From: Gimesia alba
Lineage (GTDB): Bacteria > Planctomycetota > Planctomycetia > Planctomycetales > Planctomycetaceae
Reading direction: 5' to 3'
Assembly: GCF_007744675.1 (NCBI RefSeq)
Contig: NZ_CP036269.1
Coordinates: forward strand, 1,565,501-1,629,500
DNA: 64,000 bases
Of the stretch, positions 35,191 to 44,259 are shown piece by piece (position 1 is the stretch's first letter; each line of letters begins with the position of its first letter). The notes below the pieces were generated by a model. That model worked only from the letters and a program-made list of their open reading frames with translations, had not been told where the DNA came from and ran no database searches. A program made the translations under genes and the position numbers.

Positions 35191-38100
35191 TTATTCCGGT
35201 TTTCCAAACCCACCGCCGCCGGGCGTTTTAATCGTCAGTGTATCACCGGCTTCCACAGAGAGAGAGAATTTGCCTCCCAACGATTCCTGAGAAGTCTGAT
35301 TTGCTTTCTGCAGCAGGTTTTCTCCAATCTGTCCAGGCAGGGCACCTTCCAGACCAAAGGGAGGATATTCCCCCCGGCGTTCGGAAATCAGCGAGATTTT
35401 TAAAGGCTTGAGGAATTCAATCCGGCGAATGATGCCATCGCCGCCATGATACTGTCCTGTACCTCCTGATTTTTTGCGAATCGAAAATTCGTGCAGCCGT
35501 ACCGGATAACGGCGTTCGATGATTTCCGCATCGGTGAGCCGGGTATTGGTCATGTGGGTGTGTACGGCATCGGTGCCATCATGGTCTGCTGTTGCGCCAC
35601 TGCCACCACAGATCGTTTCATAATAGCCGAAGGTCTCGTCGCCGAACGTCAGATTATTCATCGTTCCCTGACTGGCGGCCGCTTTGTTCAAGGCACCCAG
35701 TAAAGTATCGACGGTTCGTTGTGAGGTTTCCACGTTGCCGCCGACCATCGCCGCACATTCTGCCGGCGTTTCCCGTTCGGGAGGATTTAGAAAACATTCG
35801 GGTAGAACAATTTCGATGGGTGCCAAGACGCCGCTGTTGAGAGGGATGTCTTCCTGGATCAGACAACGAAACACATACAGCACCGCCGCGTTCACAATCG
35901 CCCGGTTCGCATTCAGATTGGTTTCGAGTACGGGCCCCGTTCCGGTAAAGTCGACAGTAGCCGATGTCCCCTGGATTGTGATGTTTACTGAGAGCGGGAC
36001 GCCGTTATCCAGATGATCGGTAAAGGAATAAACACCGTCTTCAATTTGATCGAGGGCCAGTTGCATCTTTTGTGTTGCCGCCTGCTGAATATGAATCATA
36101 TACGCCTGCACGACCGGCAAAGAATAACGGCGGACCAGGTCGTTCAGCAGCGTCACACCGCAATTATTGGCGGCGACCTGCGCGGAGACGTCGGCCAGAT
36201 TATCGGCGACCGAGCGGGACGGGTGCTCGCCTGATTGAAGTAATGCCCGCAGTTCGTCTTCTCGCGAAACACCCTGATCGACGAGTTTGAAATTGCGAAT
36301 CAATACCCCTTCATCAGCCAGTGTTTTGGAGAATGGGGGCATACTGCCAGGCACGATGCCCCCGATTTCCGCGTGATGGGCGCGGCTGGCAGTAAAGAAT
36401 AATAACTCACTGGTCTCCGGGTGATGCACGGGAGTAATAACCGTCACGTCAGGCAGATGCGAGCCGCCGCGATAGGGATCGTTGGTCACAAAGACATCGC
36501 CGGACGCGAGATCTGGGTTGTCGGCGATGATGCGCTTTACGGTTTCGCTCATCGCACCCAGATGCACGGGAATGTGGGGGGCATTCACGACGAGATCGCC
36601 GGTAGAGGAAAAGACGGCGCAACTGAAATCAAGACGTTCTTTGACATTTGTGGAGATCGAGGTTTTCTGCAGCGTGATCCCCATTTGTTCGGCGATCGAA
36701 GCAAACAGATTGTTAAAGATTTCCAGCATCACGGGGTCGGCTTCGGTGCTGATGCCGTGATGGGGGCCTGTGTTTTGGGTGGTCTCGCGAATTAGCGTTT
36801 CGCCGCGTGCTAAGATTTCCGCATTGAATCCGGGATCGATGATCACGGTCGAAATCGCTTCGCAGATGATGGCCGGGCCGGAGATCTGATCGCCCGGTTG
36901 CAATTCATCTCGCAGATACACGGCTGATTGCTGGAGCGTTCCCTGAAAACAGGTCTCCACTGTTTCCAGTGGAGTTGGAACCCGCGAAATCAGTTCTGCA
37001 GCAGGCAGGTTCGGCTCTTCCATCTGTCCCACAATTTCGGTTCGCAGTGCGGTAACTTCCACGGCGCGACTTTTGTGAATGTAGCCATAGAGCCGCTGGT
37101 GTTCCTGTTCGAAAGCGGTCAATTCATCCGCGTCTGCCTGACAGCGAATCTGAATCGTAGCGTCGGTGCCCAGGTAACGCATTTCGAGCGAATGCTCGGG
37201 CTCATTAATACGTTCGGGGGGGATTCCTTCGGAACGGACTTCGTCATACACGTTCTGATCGAGTTTTTCAAACCGGGTTTGCAGTTCCTGCTTGAGCTCA
37301 GCAGACCAGGGCTTGAGGACCGACTGCTGGCCGAACCGTCGCACGTCGGCTTGTCCAATACCAAAAGCGCTTAAAATTCCTGAATAGGGGTGAATCAGAA
37401 CTTCATGAATTCCCAGTGCCCGGGCAATCGCACAGGCGTGTTGAGAGCCAGCACCGCCGAAGCTGACCAGCACATAGTCAGCCGGATCATAGCCGCGGGC
37501 CACGGAGATATTACGAATGGCGCGAACCATATTGGCGTTGGCGATTTGCAAAAAACCTTCGGCCAGTTCGAGGGGTGTGTAGGTTTTCCCCATGGGGGAC
37601 GCAGCGATTTCCTCACAAAGCTGTGTGAGTCGCTGTTCGACGGCACTGCGATCCAGGGCAAAAGGAAACCGGGCGGGGATAATTTTGCCGAGATACAGAT
37701 TCAGGTCGGTGACGGTGAGCGGGCCGCCCCGTCCATAGCAAGTGGGGCCCGGATTCGCACCCGCACTGTCGGGGCCGACGTGCAATTTGATGCCGTCGAA
37801 ACCGCAGATACTTCCGCCGCCGGCAGCAACGGTTTCGATGCTCAGCATCGGAGCGACAATCCGCACGCCCGCTTTGCGGGTTTCAAATTCACGTTCATAG
37901 ATGCCGTCAAATCGTGAGACATCGGTGCTGGTGCCCCCCATGTCGAAGCCGATCGATTTCGGAAAGCCGGCGACCTCTGCAACGCGGGAATACCCGATCA
38001 CCCCACCCGCAGGACCGGAGAGGATGCTGTCCTTACCAACGAAATGTGTGGCGTCGACCAGACCCCCGGCGGAGGTCATCAGTTTGAGATCACAGTTCTG

Positions 38101-39030
38101 TAGCGGTGCGCGAAGTTTCTTGATGTAGTCTTTGAGAATTGGATTCAGGTAAGCGTCCATGACCGTCGTATCGCCGCGGGAGACGATTTTGATCAGCGGG
38201 GAGAGACGGCTGGAAACACTGATTTCCTCAAAGCCGATATCTTCTGCAATGCGGGCAACCAGTTCTTCGTGGTCGGGGTTGGCGAAGGAATGCAAGAGGC
38301 AGATTGCCAGTGATTCTACTTCCGTTGCTTTGAGATCCTGAAGTTGTTGACGAATTTGTTCAGGATTGGGGGCGTGAAGCACAGTGCCTTCCGCGTCAAT
38401 GCGTTCCTCGATTTCCACTGAAGTTTCGAACAAAGGCTCCGGTTTCTGAATGACAAGATCAAACAGACGGGGGCGGTCTTGATTACCGATTAACAAGACA
38501 TCTGCAAAACCCTTTGTGGTGATGAATGCGGTGCGGGCGCCATTGCGGGTGAGCAGGGCATTGGTGCCGCGCGTCGTTCCGAGTTTAACACTGACATTGG
38601 AGATCGTGTCTGACTTTTTCAGACCGAGGATCCAGCGGATCGCCAGGACGGGGGCCTCTTCACCTGAGGAGAGTTCATAGCCGGTTGACTCTTTCACCGT
38701 CTCAGGCAGGGACGACGTGAAACAGAGTGTACCGGTCGTGGTGTCAAAGGTCGTCACTTGTGCAGAATGAATGGGTTGTCCCTCTTCATTCAGAAATTCG
38801 ATTTGATAGTCTTGCCAGAACTCTGCCGGGTCTCCGGTGCGGGAGGGGTCGACTATTGTGGTCGGATCGCAGATTTGTTGAATTCGCCCTTTGGTCATGC
38901 CCGAACTAAGAGTCTTAAAGGGAGTAAACTCATTTTCCGGAGACCGGGCGATACAGTCCGTAAATGTCCCTCCCACATCGATCCAAAATTCCCACTTTAG
39001 GTCACTTTTCTCTGACTTTAATTCATTCAT
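35191..39030 (-). CDS. Fused 5-oxoprolinase / hydantoinase A-B protein
   Basis: About 1279 residues from ATG 39030; a GTG at 39057 nine codons upstream is also possible. The N-terminal half is hydantoinase A-like: WIDVGGTFTD, GTTRGTNALLTRNG and GFDMGGTSTDVSRFDG, an actin-like ATPase fold. The C-terminal half (about residues 740-1279) is hydantoinase B-like, with FVTNDPYRGGSHLPDVT, ending in GGGGFGKPE. Fused A-B proteins of this length are typical of ATP-dependent 5-oxoprolinase, which opens 5-oxo-L-proline to glutamate; some relatives act on hydantoins. The nearby DUF1445 gene favours the oxoproline role. Confidence 0.93.
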   Translation of the reverse strand: MNELKSEKSDLKWEFWIDVGGTFTDCIARSPENEFTPFKTLSSGMTKGRIQQICDPTTIVDPSRTGDPAEFWQDYQIEFLNEEGQPIHSAQVTTFDTTTGTLCFTSSLPETVKESTGYELSSGEEAPVLAIRWILGLKKSDTISNVSVKLGTTRGTNALLTRNGARTAFITTKGFADVLLIGNQDRPRLFDLVIQKPEPLFETSVEIEERIDAEGTVLHAPNPEQIRQQLQDLKATEVESLAICLLHSFANPDHEELVARIAEDIGFEEISVSSRLSPLIKIVSRGDTTVMDAYLNPILKDYIKKLRAPLQNCDLKLMTSAGGLVDATHFVGKDSILSGPAGGVIGYSRVAEVAGFPKSIGFDMGGTSTDVSRFDGIYEREFETRKAGVRIVAPMLSIETVAAGGGSICGFDGIKLHVGPDSAGANPGPTCYGRGGPLTVTDLNLYLGKIIPARFPFALDRSAVEQRLTQLCEEIAASPMGKTYTPLELAEGFLQIANANMVRAIRNISVARGYDPADYVLVSFGGAGSQHACAIARALGIHEVLIHPYSGILSAFGIGQADVRRFGQQSVLKPWSAELKQELQTRFEKLDQNVYDEVRSEGIPPERINEPEHSLEMRYLGTDATIQIRCQADADELTAFEQEHQRLYGYIHKSRAVEVTALRTEIVGQMEEPNLPAAELISRVPTPLETVETCFQGTLQQSAVYLRDELQPGDQISGPAIICEAISTVIIDPGFNAEILARGETLIRETTQNTGPHHGISTEADPVMLEIFNNLFASIAEQMGITLQKTSISTNVKERLDFSCAVFSSTGDLVVNAPHIPVHLGAMSETVKRIIADNPDLASGDVFVTNDPYRGGSHLPDVTVITPVHHPETSELLFFTASRAHHAEIGGIVPGSMPPFSKTLADEGVLIRNFKLVDQGVSREDELRALLQSGEHPSRSVADNLADVSAQVAANNCGVTLLNDLVRRYSLPVVQAYMIHIQQAATQKMQLALDQIEDGVYSFTDHLDNGVPLSVNITIQGTSATVDFTGTGPVLETNLNANRAIVNAAVLYVFRCLIQEDIPLNSGVLAPIEIVLPECFLNPPERETPAECAAMVGGNVETSQRTVDTLLGALNKAAASQGTMNNLTFGDETFGYYETICGGSGATADHDGTDAVHTHMTNTRLTDAEIIERRYPVRLHEFSIRKKSGGTGQYHGGDGIIRRIEFLKPLKISLISERRGEYPPFGLEGALPGQIGENLLQKANQTSQESLGGKFSLSVEAGDTLTIKTPGGGGFGKPE

Positions 39031-39210
39031 TTCATCAAATATTTCGTAAGCTTTCACATGAATTTTCTAGAATTCTTTGGATTCTCTGACGTAGACTATT
39101 GTATGACATACCAGAACTTGCAGGCAGGCACAACAAACCCACAGGTTGCCCCGGCGGGAGTGTCAGTCGTACTGGAAACGGCAAAACAGATTAAGTAAAT
39201 CAGCTGGTAC

Positions 39211-39238
39211 TTGAATTATGTGCACCGTGGCCTATAAT
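39211..39238 (+). promoter_or_regulatory. Candidate sigma-70-like promoter of the Bax-inhibitor gene
   Basis: TTGAAT at 39211-39216, 16-base spacer, perfect TATAAT at 39233-39238. The implied leader is about 110 bases. A second TATAAT at 39287-39292 has no matching -35. The 324-base gap 39031-39354 holds no gene. Confidence 0.5.
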
Positions 39239-39354
39239 TATCATGCCTCGCGGAATCAGCTTATATGCAGCCGTTGAGCGCGATCCTATAATACTCGATG
39301 ACCAAACTGTGTTCGTCTGGAACATCCCATCTCACATATTGGAGAAGATTGTCA

Positions 39355-40089
39355 ATGAATAACTACAATCCTGATTATTACGACCAGGACACAACGGCGG
39401 GCGGCGGCATGTTTGCCATTGACGCAATTGCTTCTGAGCGCGCCGCTTTTATCCGCAAAACGTACATGCACCTGTTTGGTGCGATTATGGCCTTTATGGG
39501 GCTGGAATTTATTCTCTTCAGCAATGATGCGCTGGTGAACGGCATGATGCAGGCCATCGGTGGAAACTGGTGGCTGGTGCTGATCGCCTTCATGGCGGCC
39601 AGCTGGATTGCCAGTTCCATGGCATCGAGTGCTCGTTCGCTGGGGACCCAATATGCGGGGCTCGGTTTGTATATTGTTGCCGAGGCGCTGATCTTTGTGC
39701 CGATTCTCTGGTTCGCAACTCAATTTTCTAATCCCACTGTCATTCCCGTTGCGGCGATTATTACTCTCTGTATCTTCGGCGGACTGACAGCTTATGTTTT
39801 TGTAACCGGGGCCGACTTCTCCTTCCTCGGCGGTTTCCTGACGGTTGCCATGCTGGCTGCGATCGGGATCGCCATTGGTGCGTCGCTCTTTGGCTTCTCA
39901 CTGGGAATCTTGTTTGCCGGAGCAATGGTATTGTTGCTCAGTGGTTACATTTTGTATGACACATCCAACGTGTTGCATCACTATTCGACCGATCAATACG
40001 TGTCGGCTTCACTGGCGCTGTTCGCTTCTGTTGCCACATTGTTCTGGTATGTCCTGCGGATTGTGATGATGTTCACATCGGAAGACTAA
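39355..40089 (+). CDS. Bax inhibitor-1 / YccA family membrane protein
   Basis: ATG 39355 has GGAGA about 9 bases upstream; upstream in-frame codons to 39298 lack a ribosome site. The 244-residue product has seven predicted membrane helices starting near residue 35, with the family's RKTYMHLFGAI start and the late SGYILYDTSNVLHHYSTDQY and two-Asp region. Family members act as pH-sensitive Ca2+ leak channels or interact with membrane proteases; the bacterial role is not settled. It stands alone behind its own promoter and ends at a strong terminator. Confidence 0.94.
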   Translation: MNNYNPDYYDQDTTAGGGMFAIDAIASERAAFIRKTYMHLFGAIMAFMGLEFILFSNDALVNGMMQAIGGNWWLVLIAFMAASWIASSMASSARSLGTQYAGLGLYIVAEALIFVPILWFATQFSNPTVIPVAAIITLCIFGGLTAYVFVTGADFSFLGGFLTVAMLAAIGIAIGASLFGFSLGILFAGAMVLLLSGYILYDTSNVLHHYSTDQYVSASLALFASVATLFWYVLRIVMMFTSED

Positions 40090-40123
40090 GCCAATTGTCA
40101 TCACCAGTTGACAATTAAAAAAC

Positions 40124-40161
40124 AAAAAAGCCGGGTGAAGTTTTCTTCTCCCGGCTTTTTT
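40124..40161. terminator. Bidirectional intrinsic terminator
   Basis: AAAAAAGCCGGG pairs with CCCGGCTTTTTT (40124-40135 with 40150-40161), with an inner GAAG/CTTC stem and TTTT loop. The T tract serves the membrane-protein gene, and the A tract allows use from the other side. Confidence 0.85.
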
Positions 40162-40196
40162 AGTGCGCAAAATTGATCAATCCCCACTCATTTAAT

Positions 40197-40331
40197 GTAG
40201 GGGGCGCTCTATGTGGCGACCCGCGGTATCGACGTTGAAGGCGAATGGACGTGTGAAGTTTTCTCTGGCCCCATCATAAGAACCATAACAACAGCACCTC
40301 ACCAGGCGGGCACACAGGCACGGCTCCTACG
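40197..40331. repeat. REP-like element with imperfect inverted ends (about 135 bp)
   Basis: The left end (40197-40224, GTAGGGGGCG...CCCGC) and right end (40305-40331, GGCGGG...CCTACG) are imperfect inverted copies. The left end can fold on itself and resembles the sequence at 52022-52050 (shared GTAGGG, CTATGTGGC and CCCGC). The segment lies in the 303-base gap between two convergent genes and codes for nothing. It looks like a small non-autonomous repeat of the REP or MITE type; copies elsewhere in the genome cannot be counted here. Confidence 0.55.
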
Positions 40332-40392
40332 ACGAATTGTTTCGTTCGCGAGAGATGAAATAACTCTTGATCAGTTAGATTTTCAAGCTTTT

Positions 40393-41400
40393 TTAACTGT
40401 TATACAGTTCGGCAACATATTCGCCGTATCCGTTATAGATCTTGGTGTCATACCGTTTTTCCGTTCCGAGCATCCATTCGGTGCGCTGGCTCCAGCGGGG
40501 GTGCGAGACGTCGGGGTTCACGTTGGCGACAAACCCGTATTCGGTGGGATTAACGGTATTCCAGAACGTGGCCGGCTGCTCGGATGTGAGTTTGATCTTC
40601 ACAATCGATTTGCCGGACTTGAAACCGTATTTCCAGGGGACGACGAGCCGAATGGGAGCCCCGTTCTGTTTCAATAGCGGCTTTCCATACAGCCCGGTTG
40701 CGATAAATGTGAGGTCGTTCATCGCTTCTTCGATGCTTAAACCTTCGGTGTAAGGCCACGGCCAGGTGCCAGTGCCGCTGGATTCCATGTAAGGCGCCTG
40801 TTTGGGTTTGTCGAATGTTTCAAAGGAGACGAATTTCGCCGTGGGTTTAGGCTCGACCAGTTTTAATAAACTTGCCAGGGGAAAACCGGTCCAGGGAACA
40901 CACATGGCCCAGGTTTCTACGCAGCGATGGCGGTAAGCCCGCTCTTCGAATTTCATCTCTTTGTAAAGATCATCAATGTCCAACGTGCGGGGCTTGGCAC
41001 ATTCTCCTTCGATCGTAACCGACCAGGGAGAAGTTTCGAACTTCCCGACGTATTTCCAGGATTCCTTGGACGTCGGACCTGTAAATTCATAAAAGTTGGT
41101 AAACTCAACGGCTTCGATTTCCTTGGTTTCAGGGCGACCATATTTAAAGGCTTCATTGCGGGGAGCCGGGTAGATTCCCTGCAGCGCTTCTGGCAGTGGC
41201 TCAACGGCCCCCGCTTTTTCGATTTCTTCCTGCGTGGCCTGTTCACAACCAGAGAGCAAATCCGCAAAACCAGCAATTCCCAATCCGTACCCCATGAGCT
41301 TCAGGAATTCCCGGCGATGTGCTTTGCGATTCTGGAAGATCGCCTCAGGCGTGTGCTCGTTTTCAGGGACATCCCAGATTTTACGGATCAAGTGGTTCAT
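40393..41400 (-). CDS. msrP: Protein-methionine-sulfoxide reductase catalytic subunit (molybdoenzyme)
   Basis: Start at ATG 41400 (AAGGG about 11 bases upstream); the in-frame extension to 41520 has no ribosome site. 335 residues. A twin-arginine signal RREFLK (residues 29-34) is followed by a hydrophobic stretch and LLSGC (Cys52), a lipobox. The molybdopterin-binding Cys160 lies in RHRCVETWAMCVPW, followed by the PYMESSGTGTWPWPY and VPWKYGFKSGKSIVKI blocks of MsrP (YedY). It reduces oxidised methionines of exported proteins. The usual heme partner MsrQ is not next to it, so its electron donor here is unknown. Confidence 0.93.
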   Translation of the reverse strand: MNHLIRKIWDVPENEHTPEAIFQNRKAHRREFLKLMGYGLGIAGFADLLSGCEQATQEEIEKAGAVEPLPEALQGIYPAPRNEAFKYGRPETKEIEAVEFTNFYEFTGPTSKESWKYVGKFETSPWSVTIEGECAKPRTLDIDDLYKEMKFEERAYRHRCVETWAMCVPWTGFPLASLLKLVEPKPTAKFVSFETFDKPKQAPYMESSGTGTWPWPYTEGLSIEEAMNDLTFIATGLYGKPLLKQNGAPIRLVVPWKYGFKSGKSIVKIKLTSEQPATFWNTVNPTEYGFVANVNPDVSHPRWSQRTEWMLGTEKRYDTKIYNGYGEYVAELYNS

Positions 41401-41719
41401 CAGTAGTGCCCTTTGTTGGTCGTCATAACGCGGAACAGTTTTACCGGCGAGACAGGAGCAATCGTTGTTCCTGACGGGAGGAATTTCCCCGTTGGTGAGG
41501 TATTTCCTTGAGCGAGACAATCAGTATAACCGTCAACACATACGCAAAATAGCTTGTTTCAAGGATTGCTTCAATCTTTATATCTTCTCTAAGCAATCCG
41601 AGGGACGAAGAAAGAGTAGGTTGATTACACGGAAAAGTCTACTCAGACTTCTTGGGTTAACATTATGGTGAAACGATCTGATGTTGAAGAATTAAATCGG
41701 TCACATAGAGATTGGTGCT
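41401..41719. other. Divergent intergenic region between msrP and sthA
   Basis: 319 bases. It includes a 6-bp inverted repeat AAGTCT/AGACTT (41635-41650). A 33-codon frame overlapping the sthA start has no ribosome site. No other gene is seen. Confidence 0.5.
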
Positions 41720-43216
41720 ATGAAATACGACATTGTGATAATTGGAAGTGGTCCCGCTGGACATAAAGCTGCGATTGCGGCCTCAAAACTCGGTAAGCGG
41801 GTTGCGATCATTGAACGCAACTTTCGTGGAATGGGTGGTGTCTGCCTGCACAAAGGTACGATCCCGTCAAAAACGATGCGTGAAGCCATTCTGTATTTGA
41901 CCGGGTATCGTCATCGCGATGTGTACAGCAAGTGGTATCGCCGAAAACGCCGCATCACAATGCAGGACCTGCGTCTGAAGCTGGCTGATGTGGCCGAACA
42001 TGAACTGGAAATTATCCACGATCAGCTGGAACGAAATGGCGTGGAAATATTCATTGGTGAGGCCCAATTCGTCAGTCCGCACGAAGTGGCCGTGGATGGT
42101 GAAACGGGACGCAAAGTTTTGTATGGGGATCATATTCTGGTGGCGACCGGAACAAAGCCTTCCCGTCCACCTCACATTCCCTTTGATGGAAAAACAATCT
42201 TCGATTCCGACGAAATCATCGATCTGAAAGAAATCCCCAGATCGATGATTGTCGTCGGCGGCGGTGTAATTGGTATTGAATACGCCATTATGTTCGCGAC
42301 GTTGGGAGTCGAAGTGACGGTTCTGGATGGCCGGGAACACTTACTTGAGTTCTGCGACCGTGAAATTATTGATGCCCTGATTCACCATGCCCGTTCTCTG
42401 GGAATGGTCTTCCGAATGGGAGAAGAAGTGGTCGGGATCGAGCGTTTTTCTGATACGATGGCAGCCGTTCAGACAGAGAGCGGCAAGCGGCTTGTTGCTG
42501 ATTCAGTGTTGTATACCGTTGGTCGTGTCGGTGATGCGGACGAACTCAACTTTCAGGCCGCCGGTCTGGAACCGGATGAGCGCGGTCGGCTGTGGTGCAA
42601 CGAAGAGCATCAGACCTGGGTGCCTCACATCTATGGTGCCGGCGACATTGTCGGTTTCCCGGCTCTGGCCAGTGTCTCGATGGAGCAGGGGCGGCGCGTG
42701 GTTTGCAATGCCTTTAATGAACCATTTGAAGCGTTCGACCTGATGCCTTACGGCTTATTTACAATCCCTGAAATTTCGATGGTCGGAAAAACGGAACAGC
42801 AGTTGACCGACGAACATATTCCCTATGAAGTGGGAGCAGCCCGTTATCGAGAAATCGCGCGGGGACAGATCTCCGGCGACCGTGACGGGATGTTGAAAAT
42901 TTTGTTCCATCGGGAAACGTTGAAGATTCTGGGAATCCATGCGATTGGTGAATCCGCAACGGAGATCGTTCATATCGGGCAGACCGTGATGTCGCTGGAT
43001 GGGACGATTGAGTATTTCCGGAATGCCGTGTTCAATTATCCGACGATGGCAGAATGCTATAAGGTTGCTGCCTTTGATGCGTTTGAAAAAATGAGTCTGG
43101 ATCGTCTGTTTGAAGAGTCGCAACTCACCAAAGCGAATTCAGAGTTATCTGCTGAGCCAGAAGCGGAAGAGGTGAATCAGGCTGAACTGGATGAATCAGA
43201 AACGGTAGAGGTTTAG
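41720..43216 (+). CDS. sthA: Soluble NAD(P) transhydrogenase
   Basis: 498 residues. FAD-binding GSGPAG (residues 10-15), a partly lost redox-disulfide block GGVCLHKGTIPSK in which the second cysteine of the usual pair is Thr, the second nucleotide-binding GGGVIGIE, and the C-terminal dimer domain. The lack of the disulfide separates SthA from lipoamide dehydrogenase and fits a soluble, FAD-containing transhydrogenase that moves hydride between NADPH and NAD. It has an acidic tail of about 25 residues beyond the family length. It is not beside the gcv genes, so the lipoamide dehydrogenase they need must be elsewhere. Confidence 0.93.
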   Translation: MKYDIVIIGSGPAGHKAAIAASKLGKRVAIIERNFRGMGGVCLHKGTIPSKTMREAILYLTGYRHRDVYSKWYRRKRRITMQDLRLKLADVAEHELEIIHDQLERNGVEIFIGEAQFVSPHEVAVDGETGRKVLYGDHILVATGTKPSRPPHIPFDGKTIFDSDEIIDLKEIPRSMIVVGGGVIGIEYAIMFATLGVEVTVLDGREHLLEFCDREIIDALIHHARSLGMVFRMGEEVVGIERFSDTMAAVQTESGKRLVADSVLYTVGRVGDADELNFQAAGLEPDERGRLWCNEEHQTWVPHIYGAGDIVGFPALASVSMEQGRRVVCNAFNEPFEAFDLMPYGLFTIPEISMVGKTEQQLTDEHIPYEVGAARYREIARGQISGDRDGMLKILFHRETLKILGIHAIGESATEIVHIGQTVMSLDGTIEYFRNAVFNYPTMAECYKVAAFDAFEKMSLDRLFEESQLTKANSELSAEPEAEEVNQAELDESETVEV

Positions 43217-43303
43217 CTTGAAGTCGGACTGTTTGGGGCTTCTTGCAATCCATGCAGACCGTTGATGATTAATATTCTGATGAGTACATTTTTGTTGAAC
43301 GTG

Positions 43304-44248
43304 TCAGGTATTCCGTAGCCGCTCGAGCGCCTGATGAAAATCATCAGGTGCTCCCGCAGTTATTTTCATCCGCAGACCAGTGACCGGATGCGCGAACTCA
43401 ATCTGTTCGGCATGCAGTGCCTGTCTGTTGATCAAATTCAGATCTGCGAGCAGCCGTTCATCGTTGCCATAAAAATCATCAGAAATAATCGGGAATCCCA
43501 GATCGGCCAAATGCACGCGAATTTGATGCAGGCGGCCTGTTTGGGGAAACGCACGTACTAGAGTATGATCGGTTAATCGCTCAAGGACTTCAAACCGGGT
43601 GAACGCGGCTTTGGCACGCAAGGCTTGTGGGTGTGTTGACATGCAGACGCCGGTCTGTGTGGGGTGTTCGCCGATGGCGGCACTGTTTTCAAATGTGTCC
43701 TGCTCTGGGTTGTGCCGAATGATGGCCAGATAAGCTTTGCTGATTTGATTTTTCTGAAATTGAATCGACAGGCTGCGATGTGCCAGATGCTCTTTGGCGA
43801 CGATTAAGATTCCGCTGGTAAACTGATCGAGCCGATGAACGATGCCCGGTCGTAACAGGCTGCGAAGACCTGTCTGCTGATCCAGATAATATTGCAGTGC
43901 GTTGGCCACGGTACCTGAGAGAATATTTCCCGCAGGGTGCGCGATCATACCGGGAGGCTTGTTGACGATGATCAGCCACGCATCTTCAAACAGAATTTCG
44001 AGCGGCAGCGGTTCGGGAACATAAGTTTTATCAGGTGGTTCGACAAGAACGATATGAATCTGCTGGCCGCGAAAAACGCGTTGCAGCGGGCCAGCCGGCG
44101 TACCATTGACTTTGGCAAAACCGGCCTGCACGATGCGCTGCAGACGCTGCGTCGAATAATTTCTGAAATGGCGACTGAGAAACCGATCGATGCGGGAACC
44201 ATCCAGATATTCCTCGACAATCAGATCGGTTTCGTATGCAGATTTCAT
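43304..44248 (-). CDS. RluA-family 23S rRNA/tRNA pseudouridine synthase
   Basis: ATG 44248 is preferred (314 residues, 11 bases after the aconitase stop); the frame extends to 44347 with a basic, unlikely N-terminus. An S4 RNA-binding domain fills about residues 15-75, followed by the synthase domain with the catalytic RPGIVHRLDQFTSGILIVAK block. Family members (RluC, RluD and others) modify large-subunit rRNA or tRNA; which positions are targeted cannot be told. Co-transcription with acnA is likely from spacing. Confidence 0.92.
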   Translation of the reverse strand: MKSAYETDLIVEEYLDGSRIDRFLSRHFRNYSTQRLQRIVQAGFAKVNGTPAGPLQRVFRGQQIHIVLVEPPDKTYVPEPLPLEILFEDAWLIIVNKPPGMIAHPAGNILSGTVANALQYYLDQQTGLRSLLRPGIVHRLDQFTSGILIVAKEHLAHRSLSIQFQKNQISKAYLAIIRHNPEQDTFENSAAIGEHPTQTGVCMSTHPQALRAKAAFTRFEVLERLTDHTLVRAFPQTGRLHQIRVHLADLGFPIISDDFYGNDERLLADLNLINRQALHAEQIEFAHPVTGLRMKITAGAPDDFHQALERLRNT

Positions 44249-44259
44249 CAAATCGTTGA

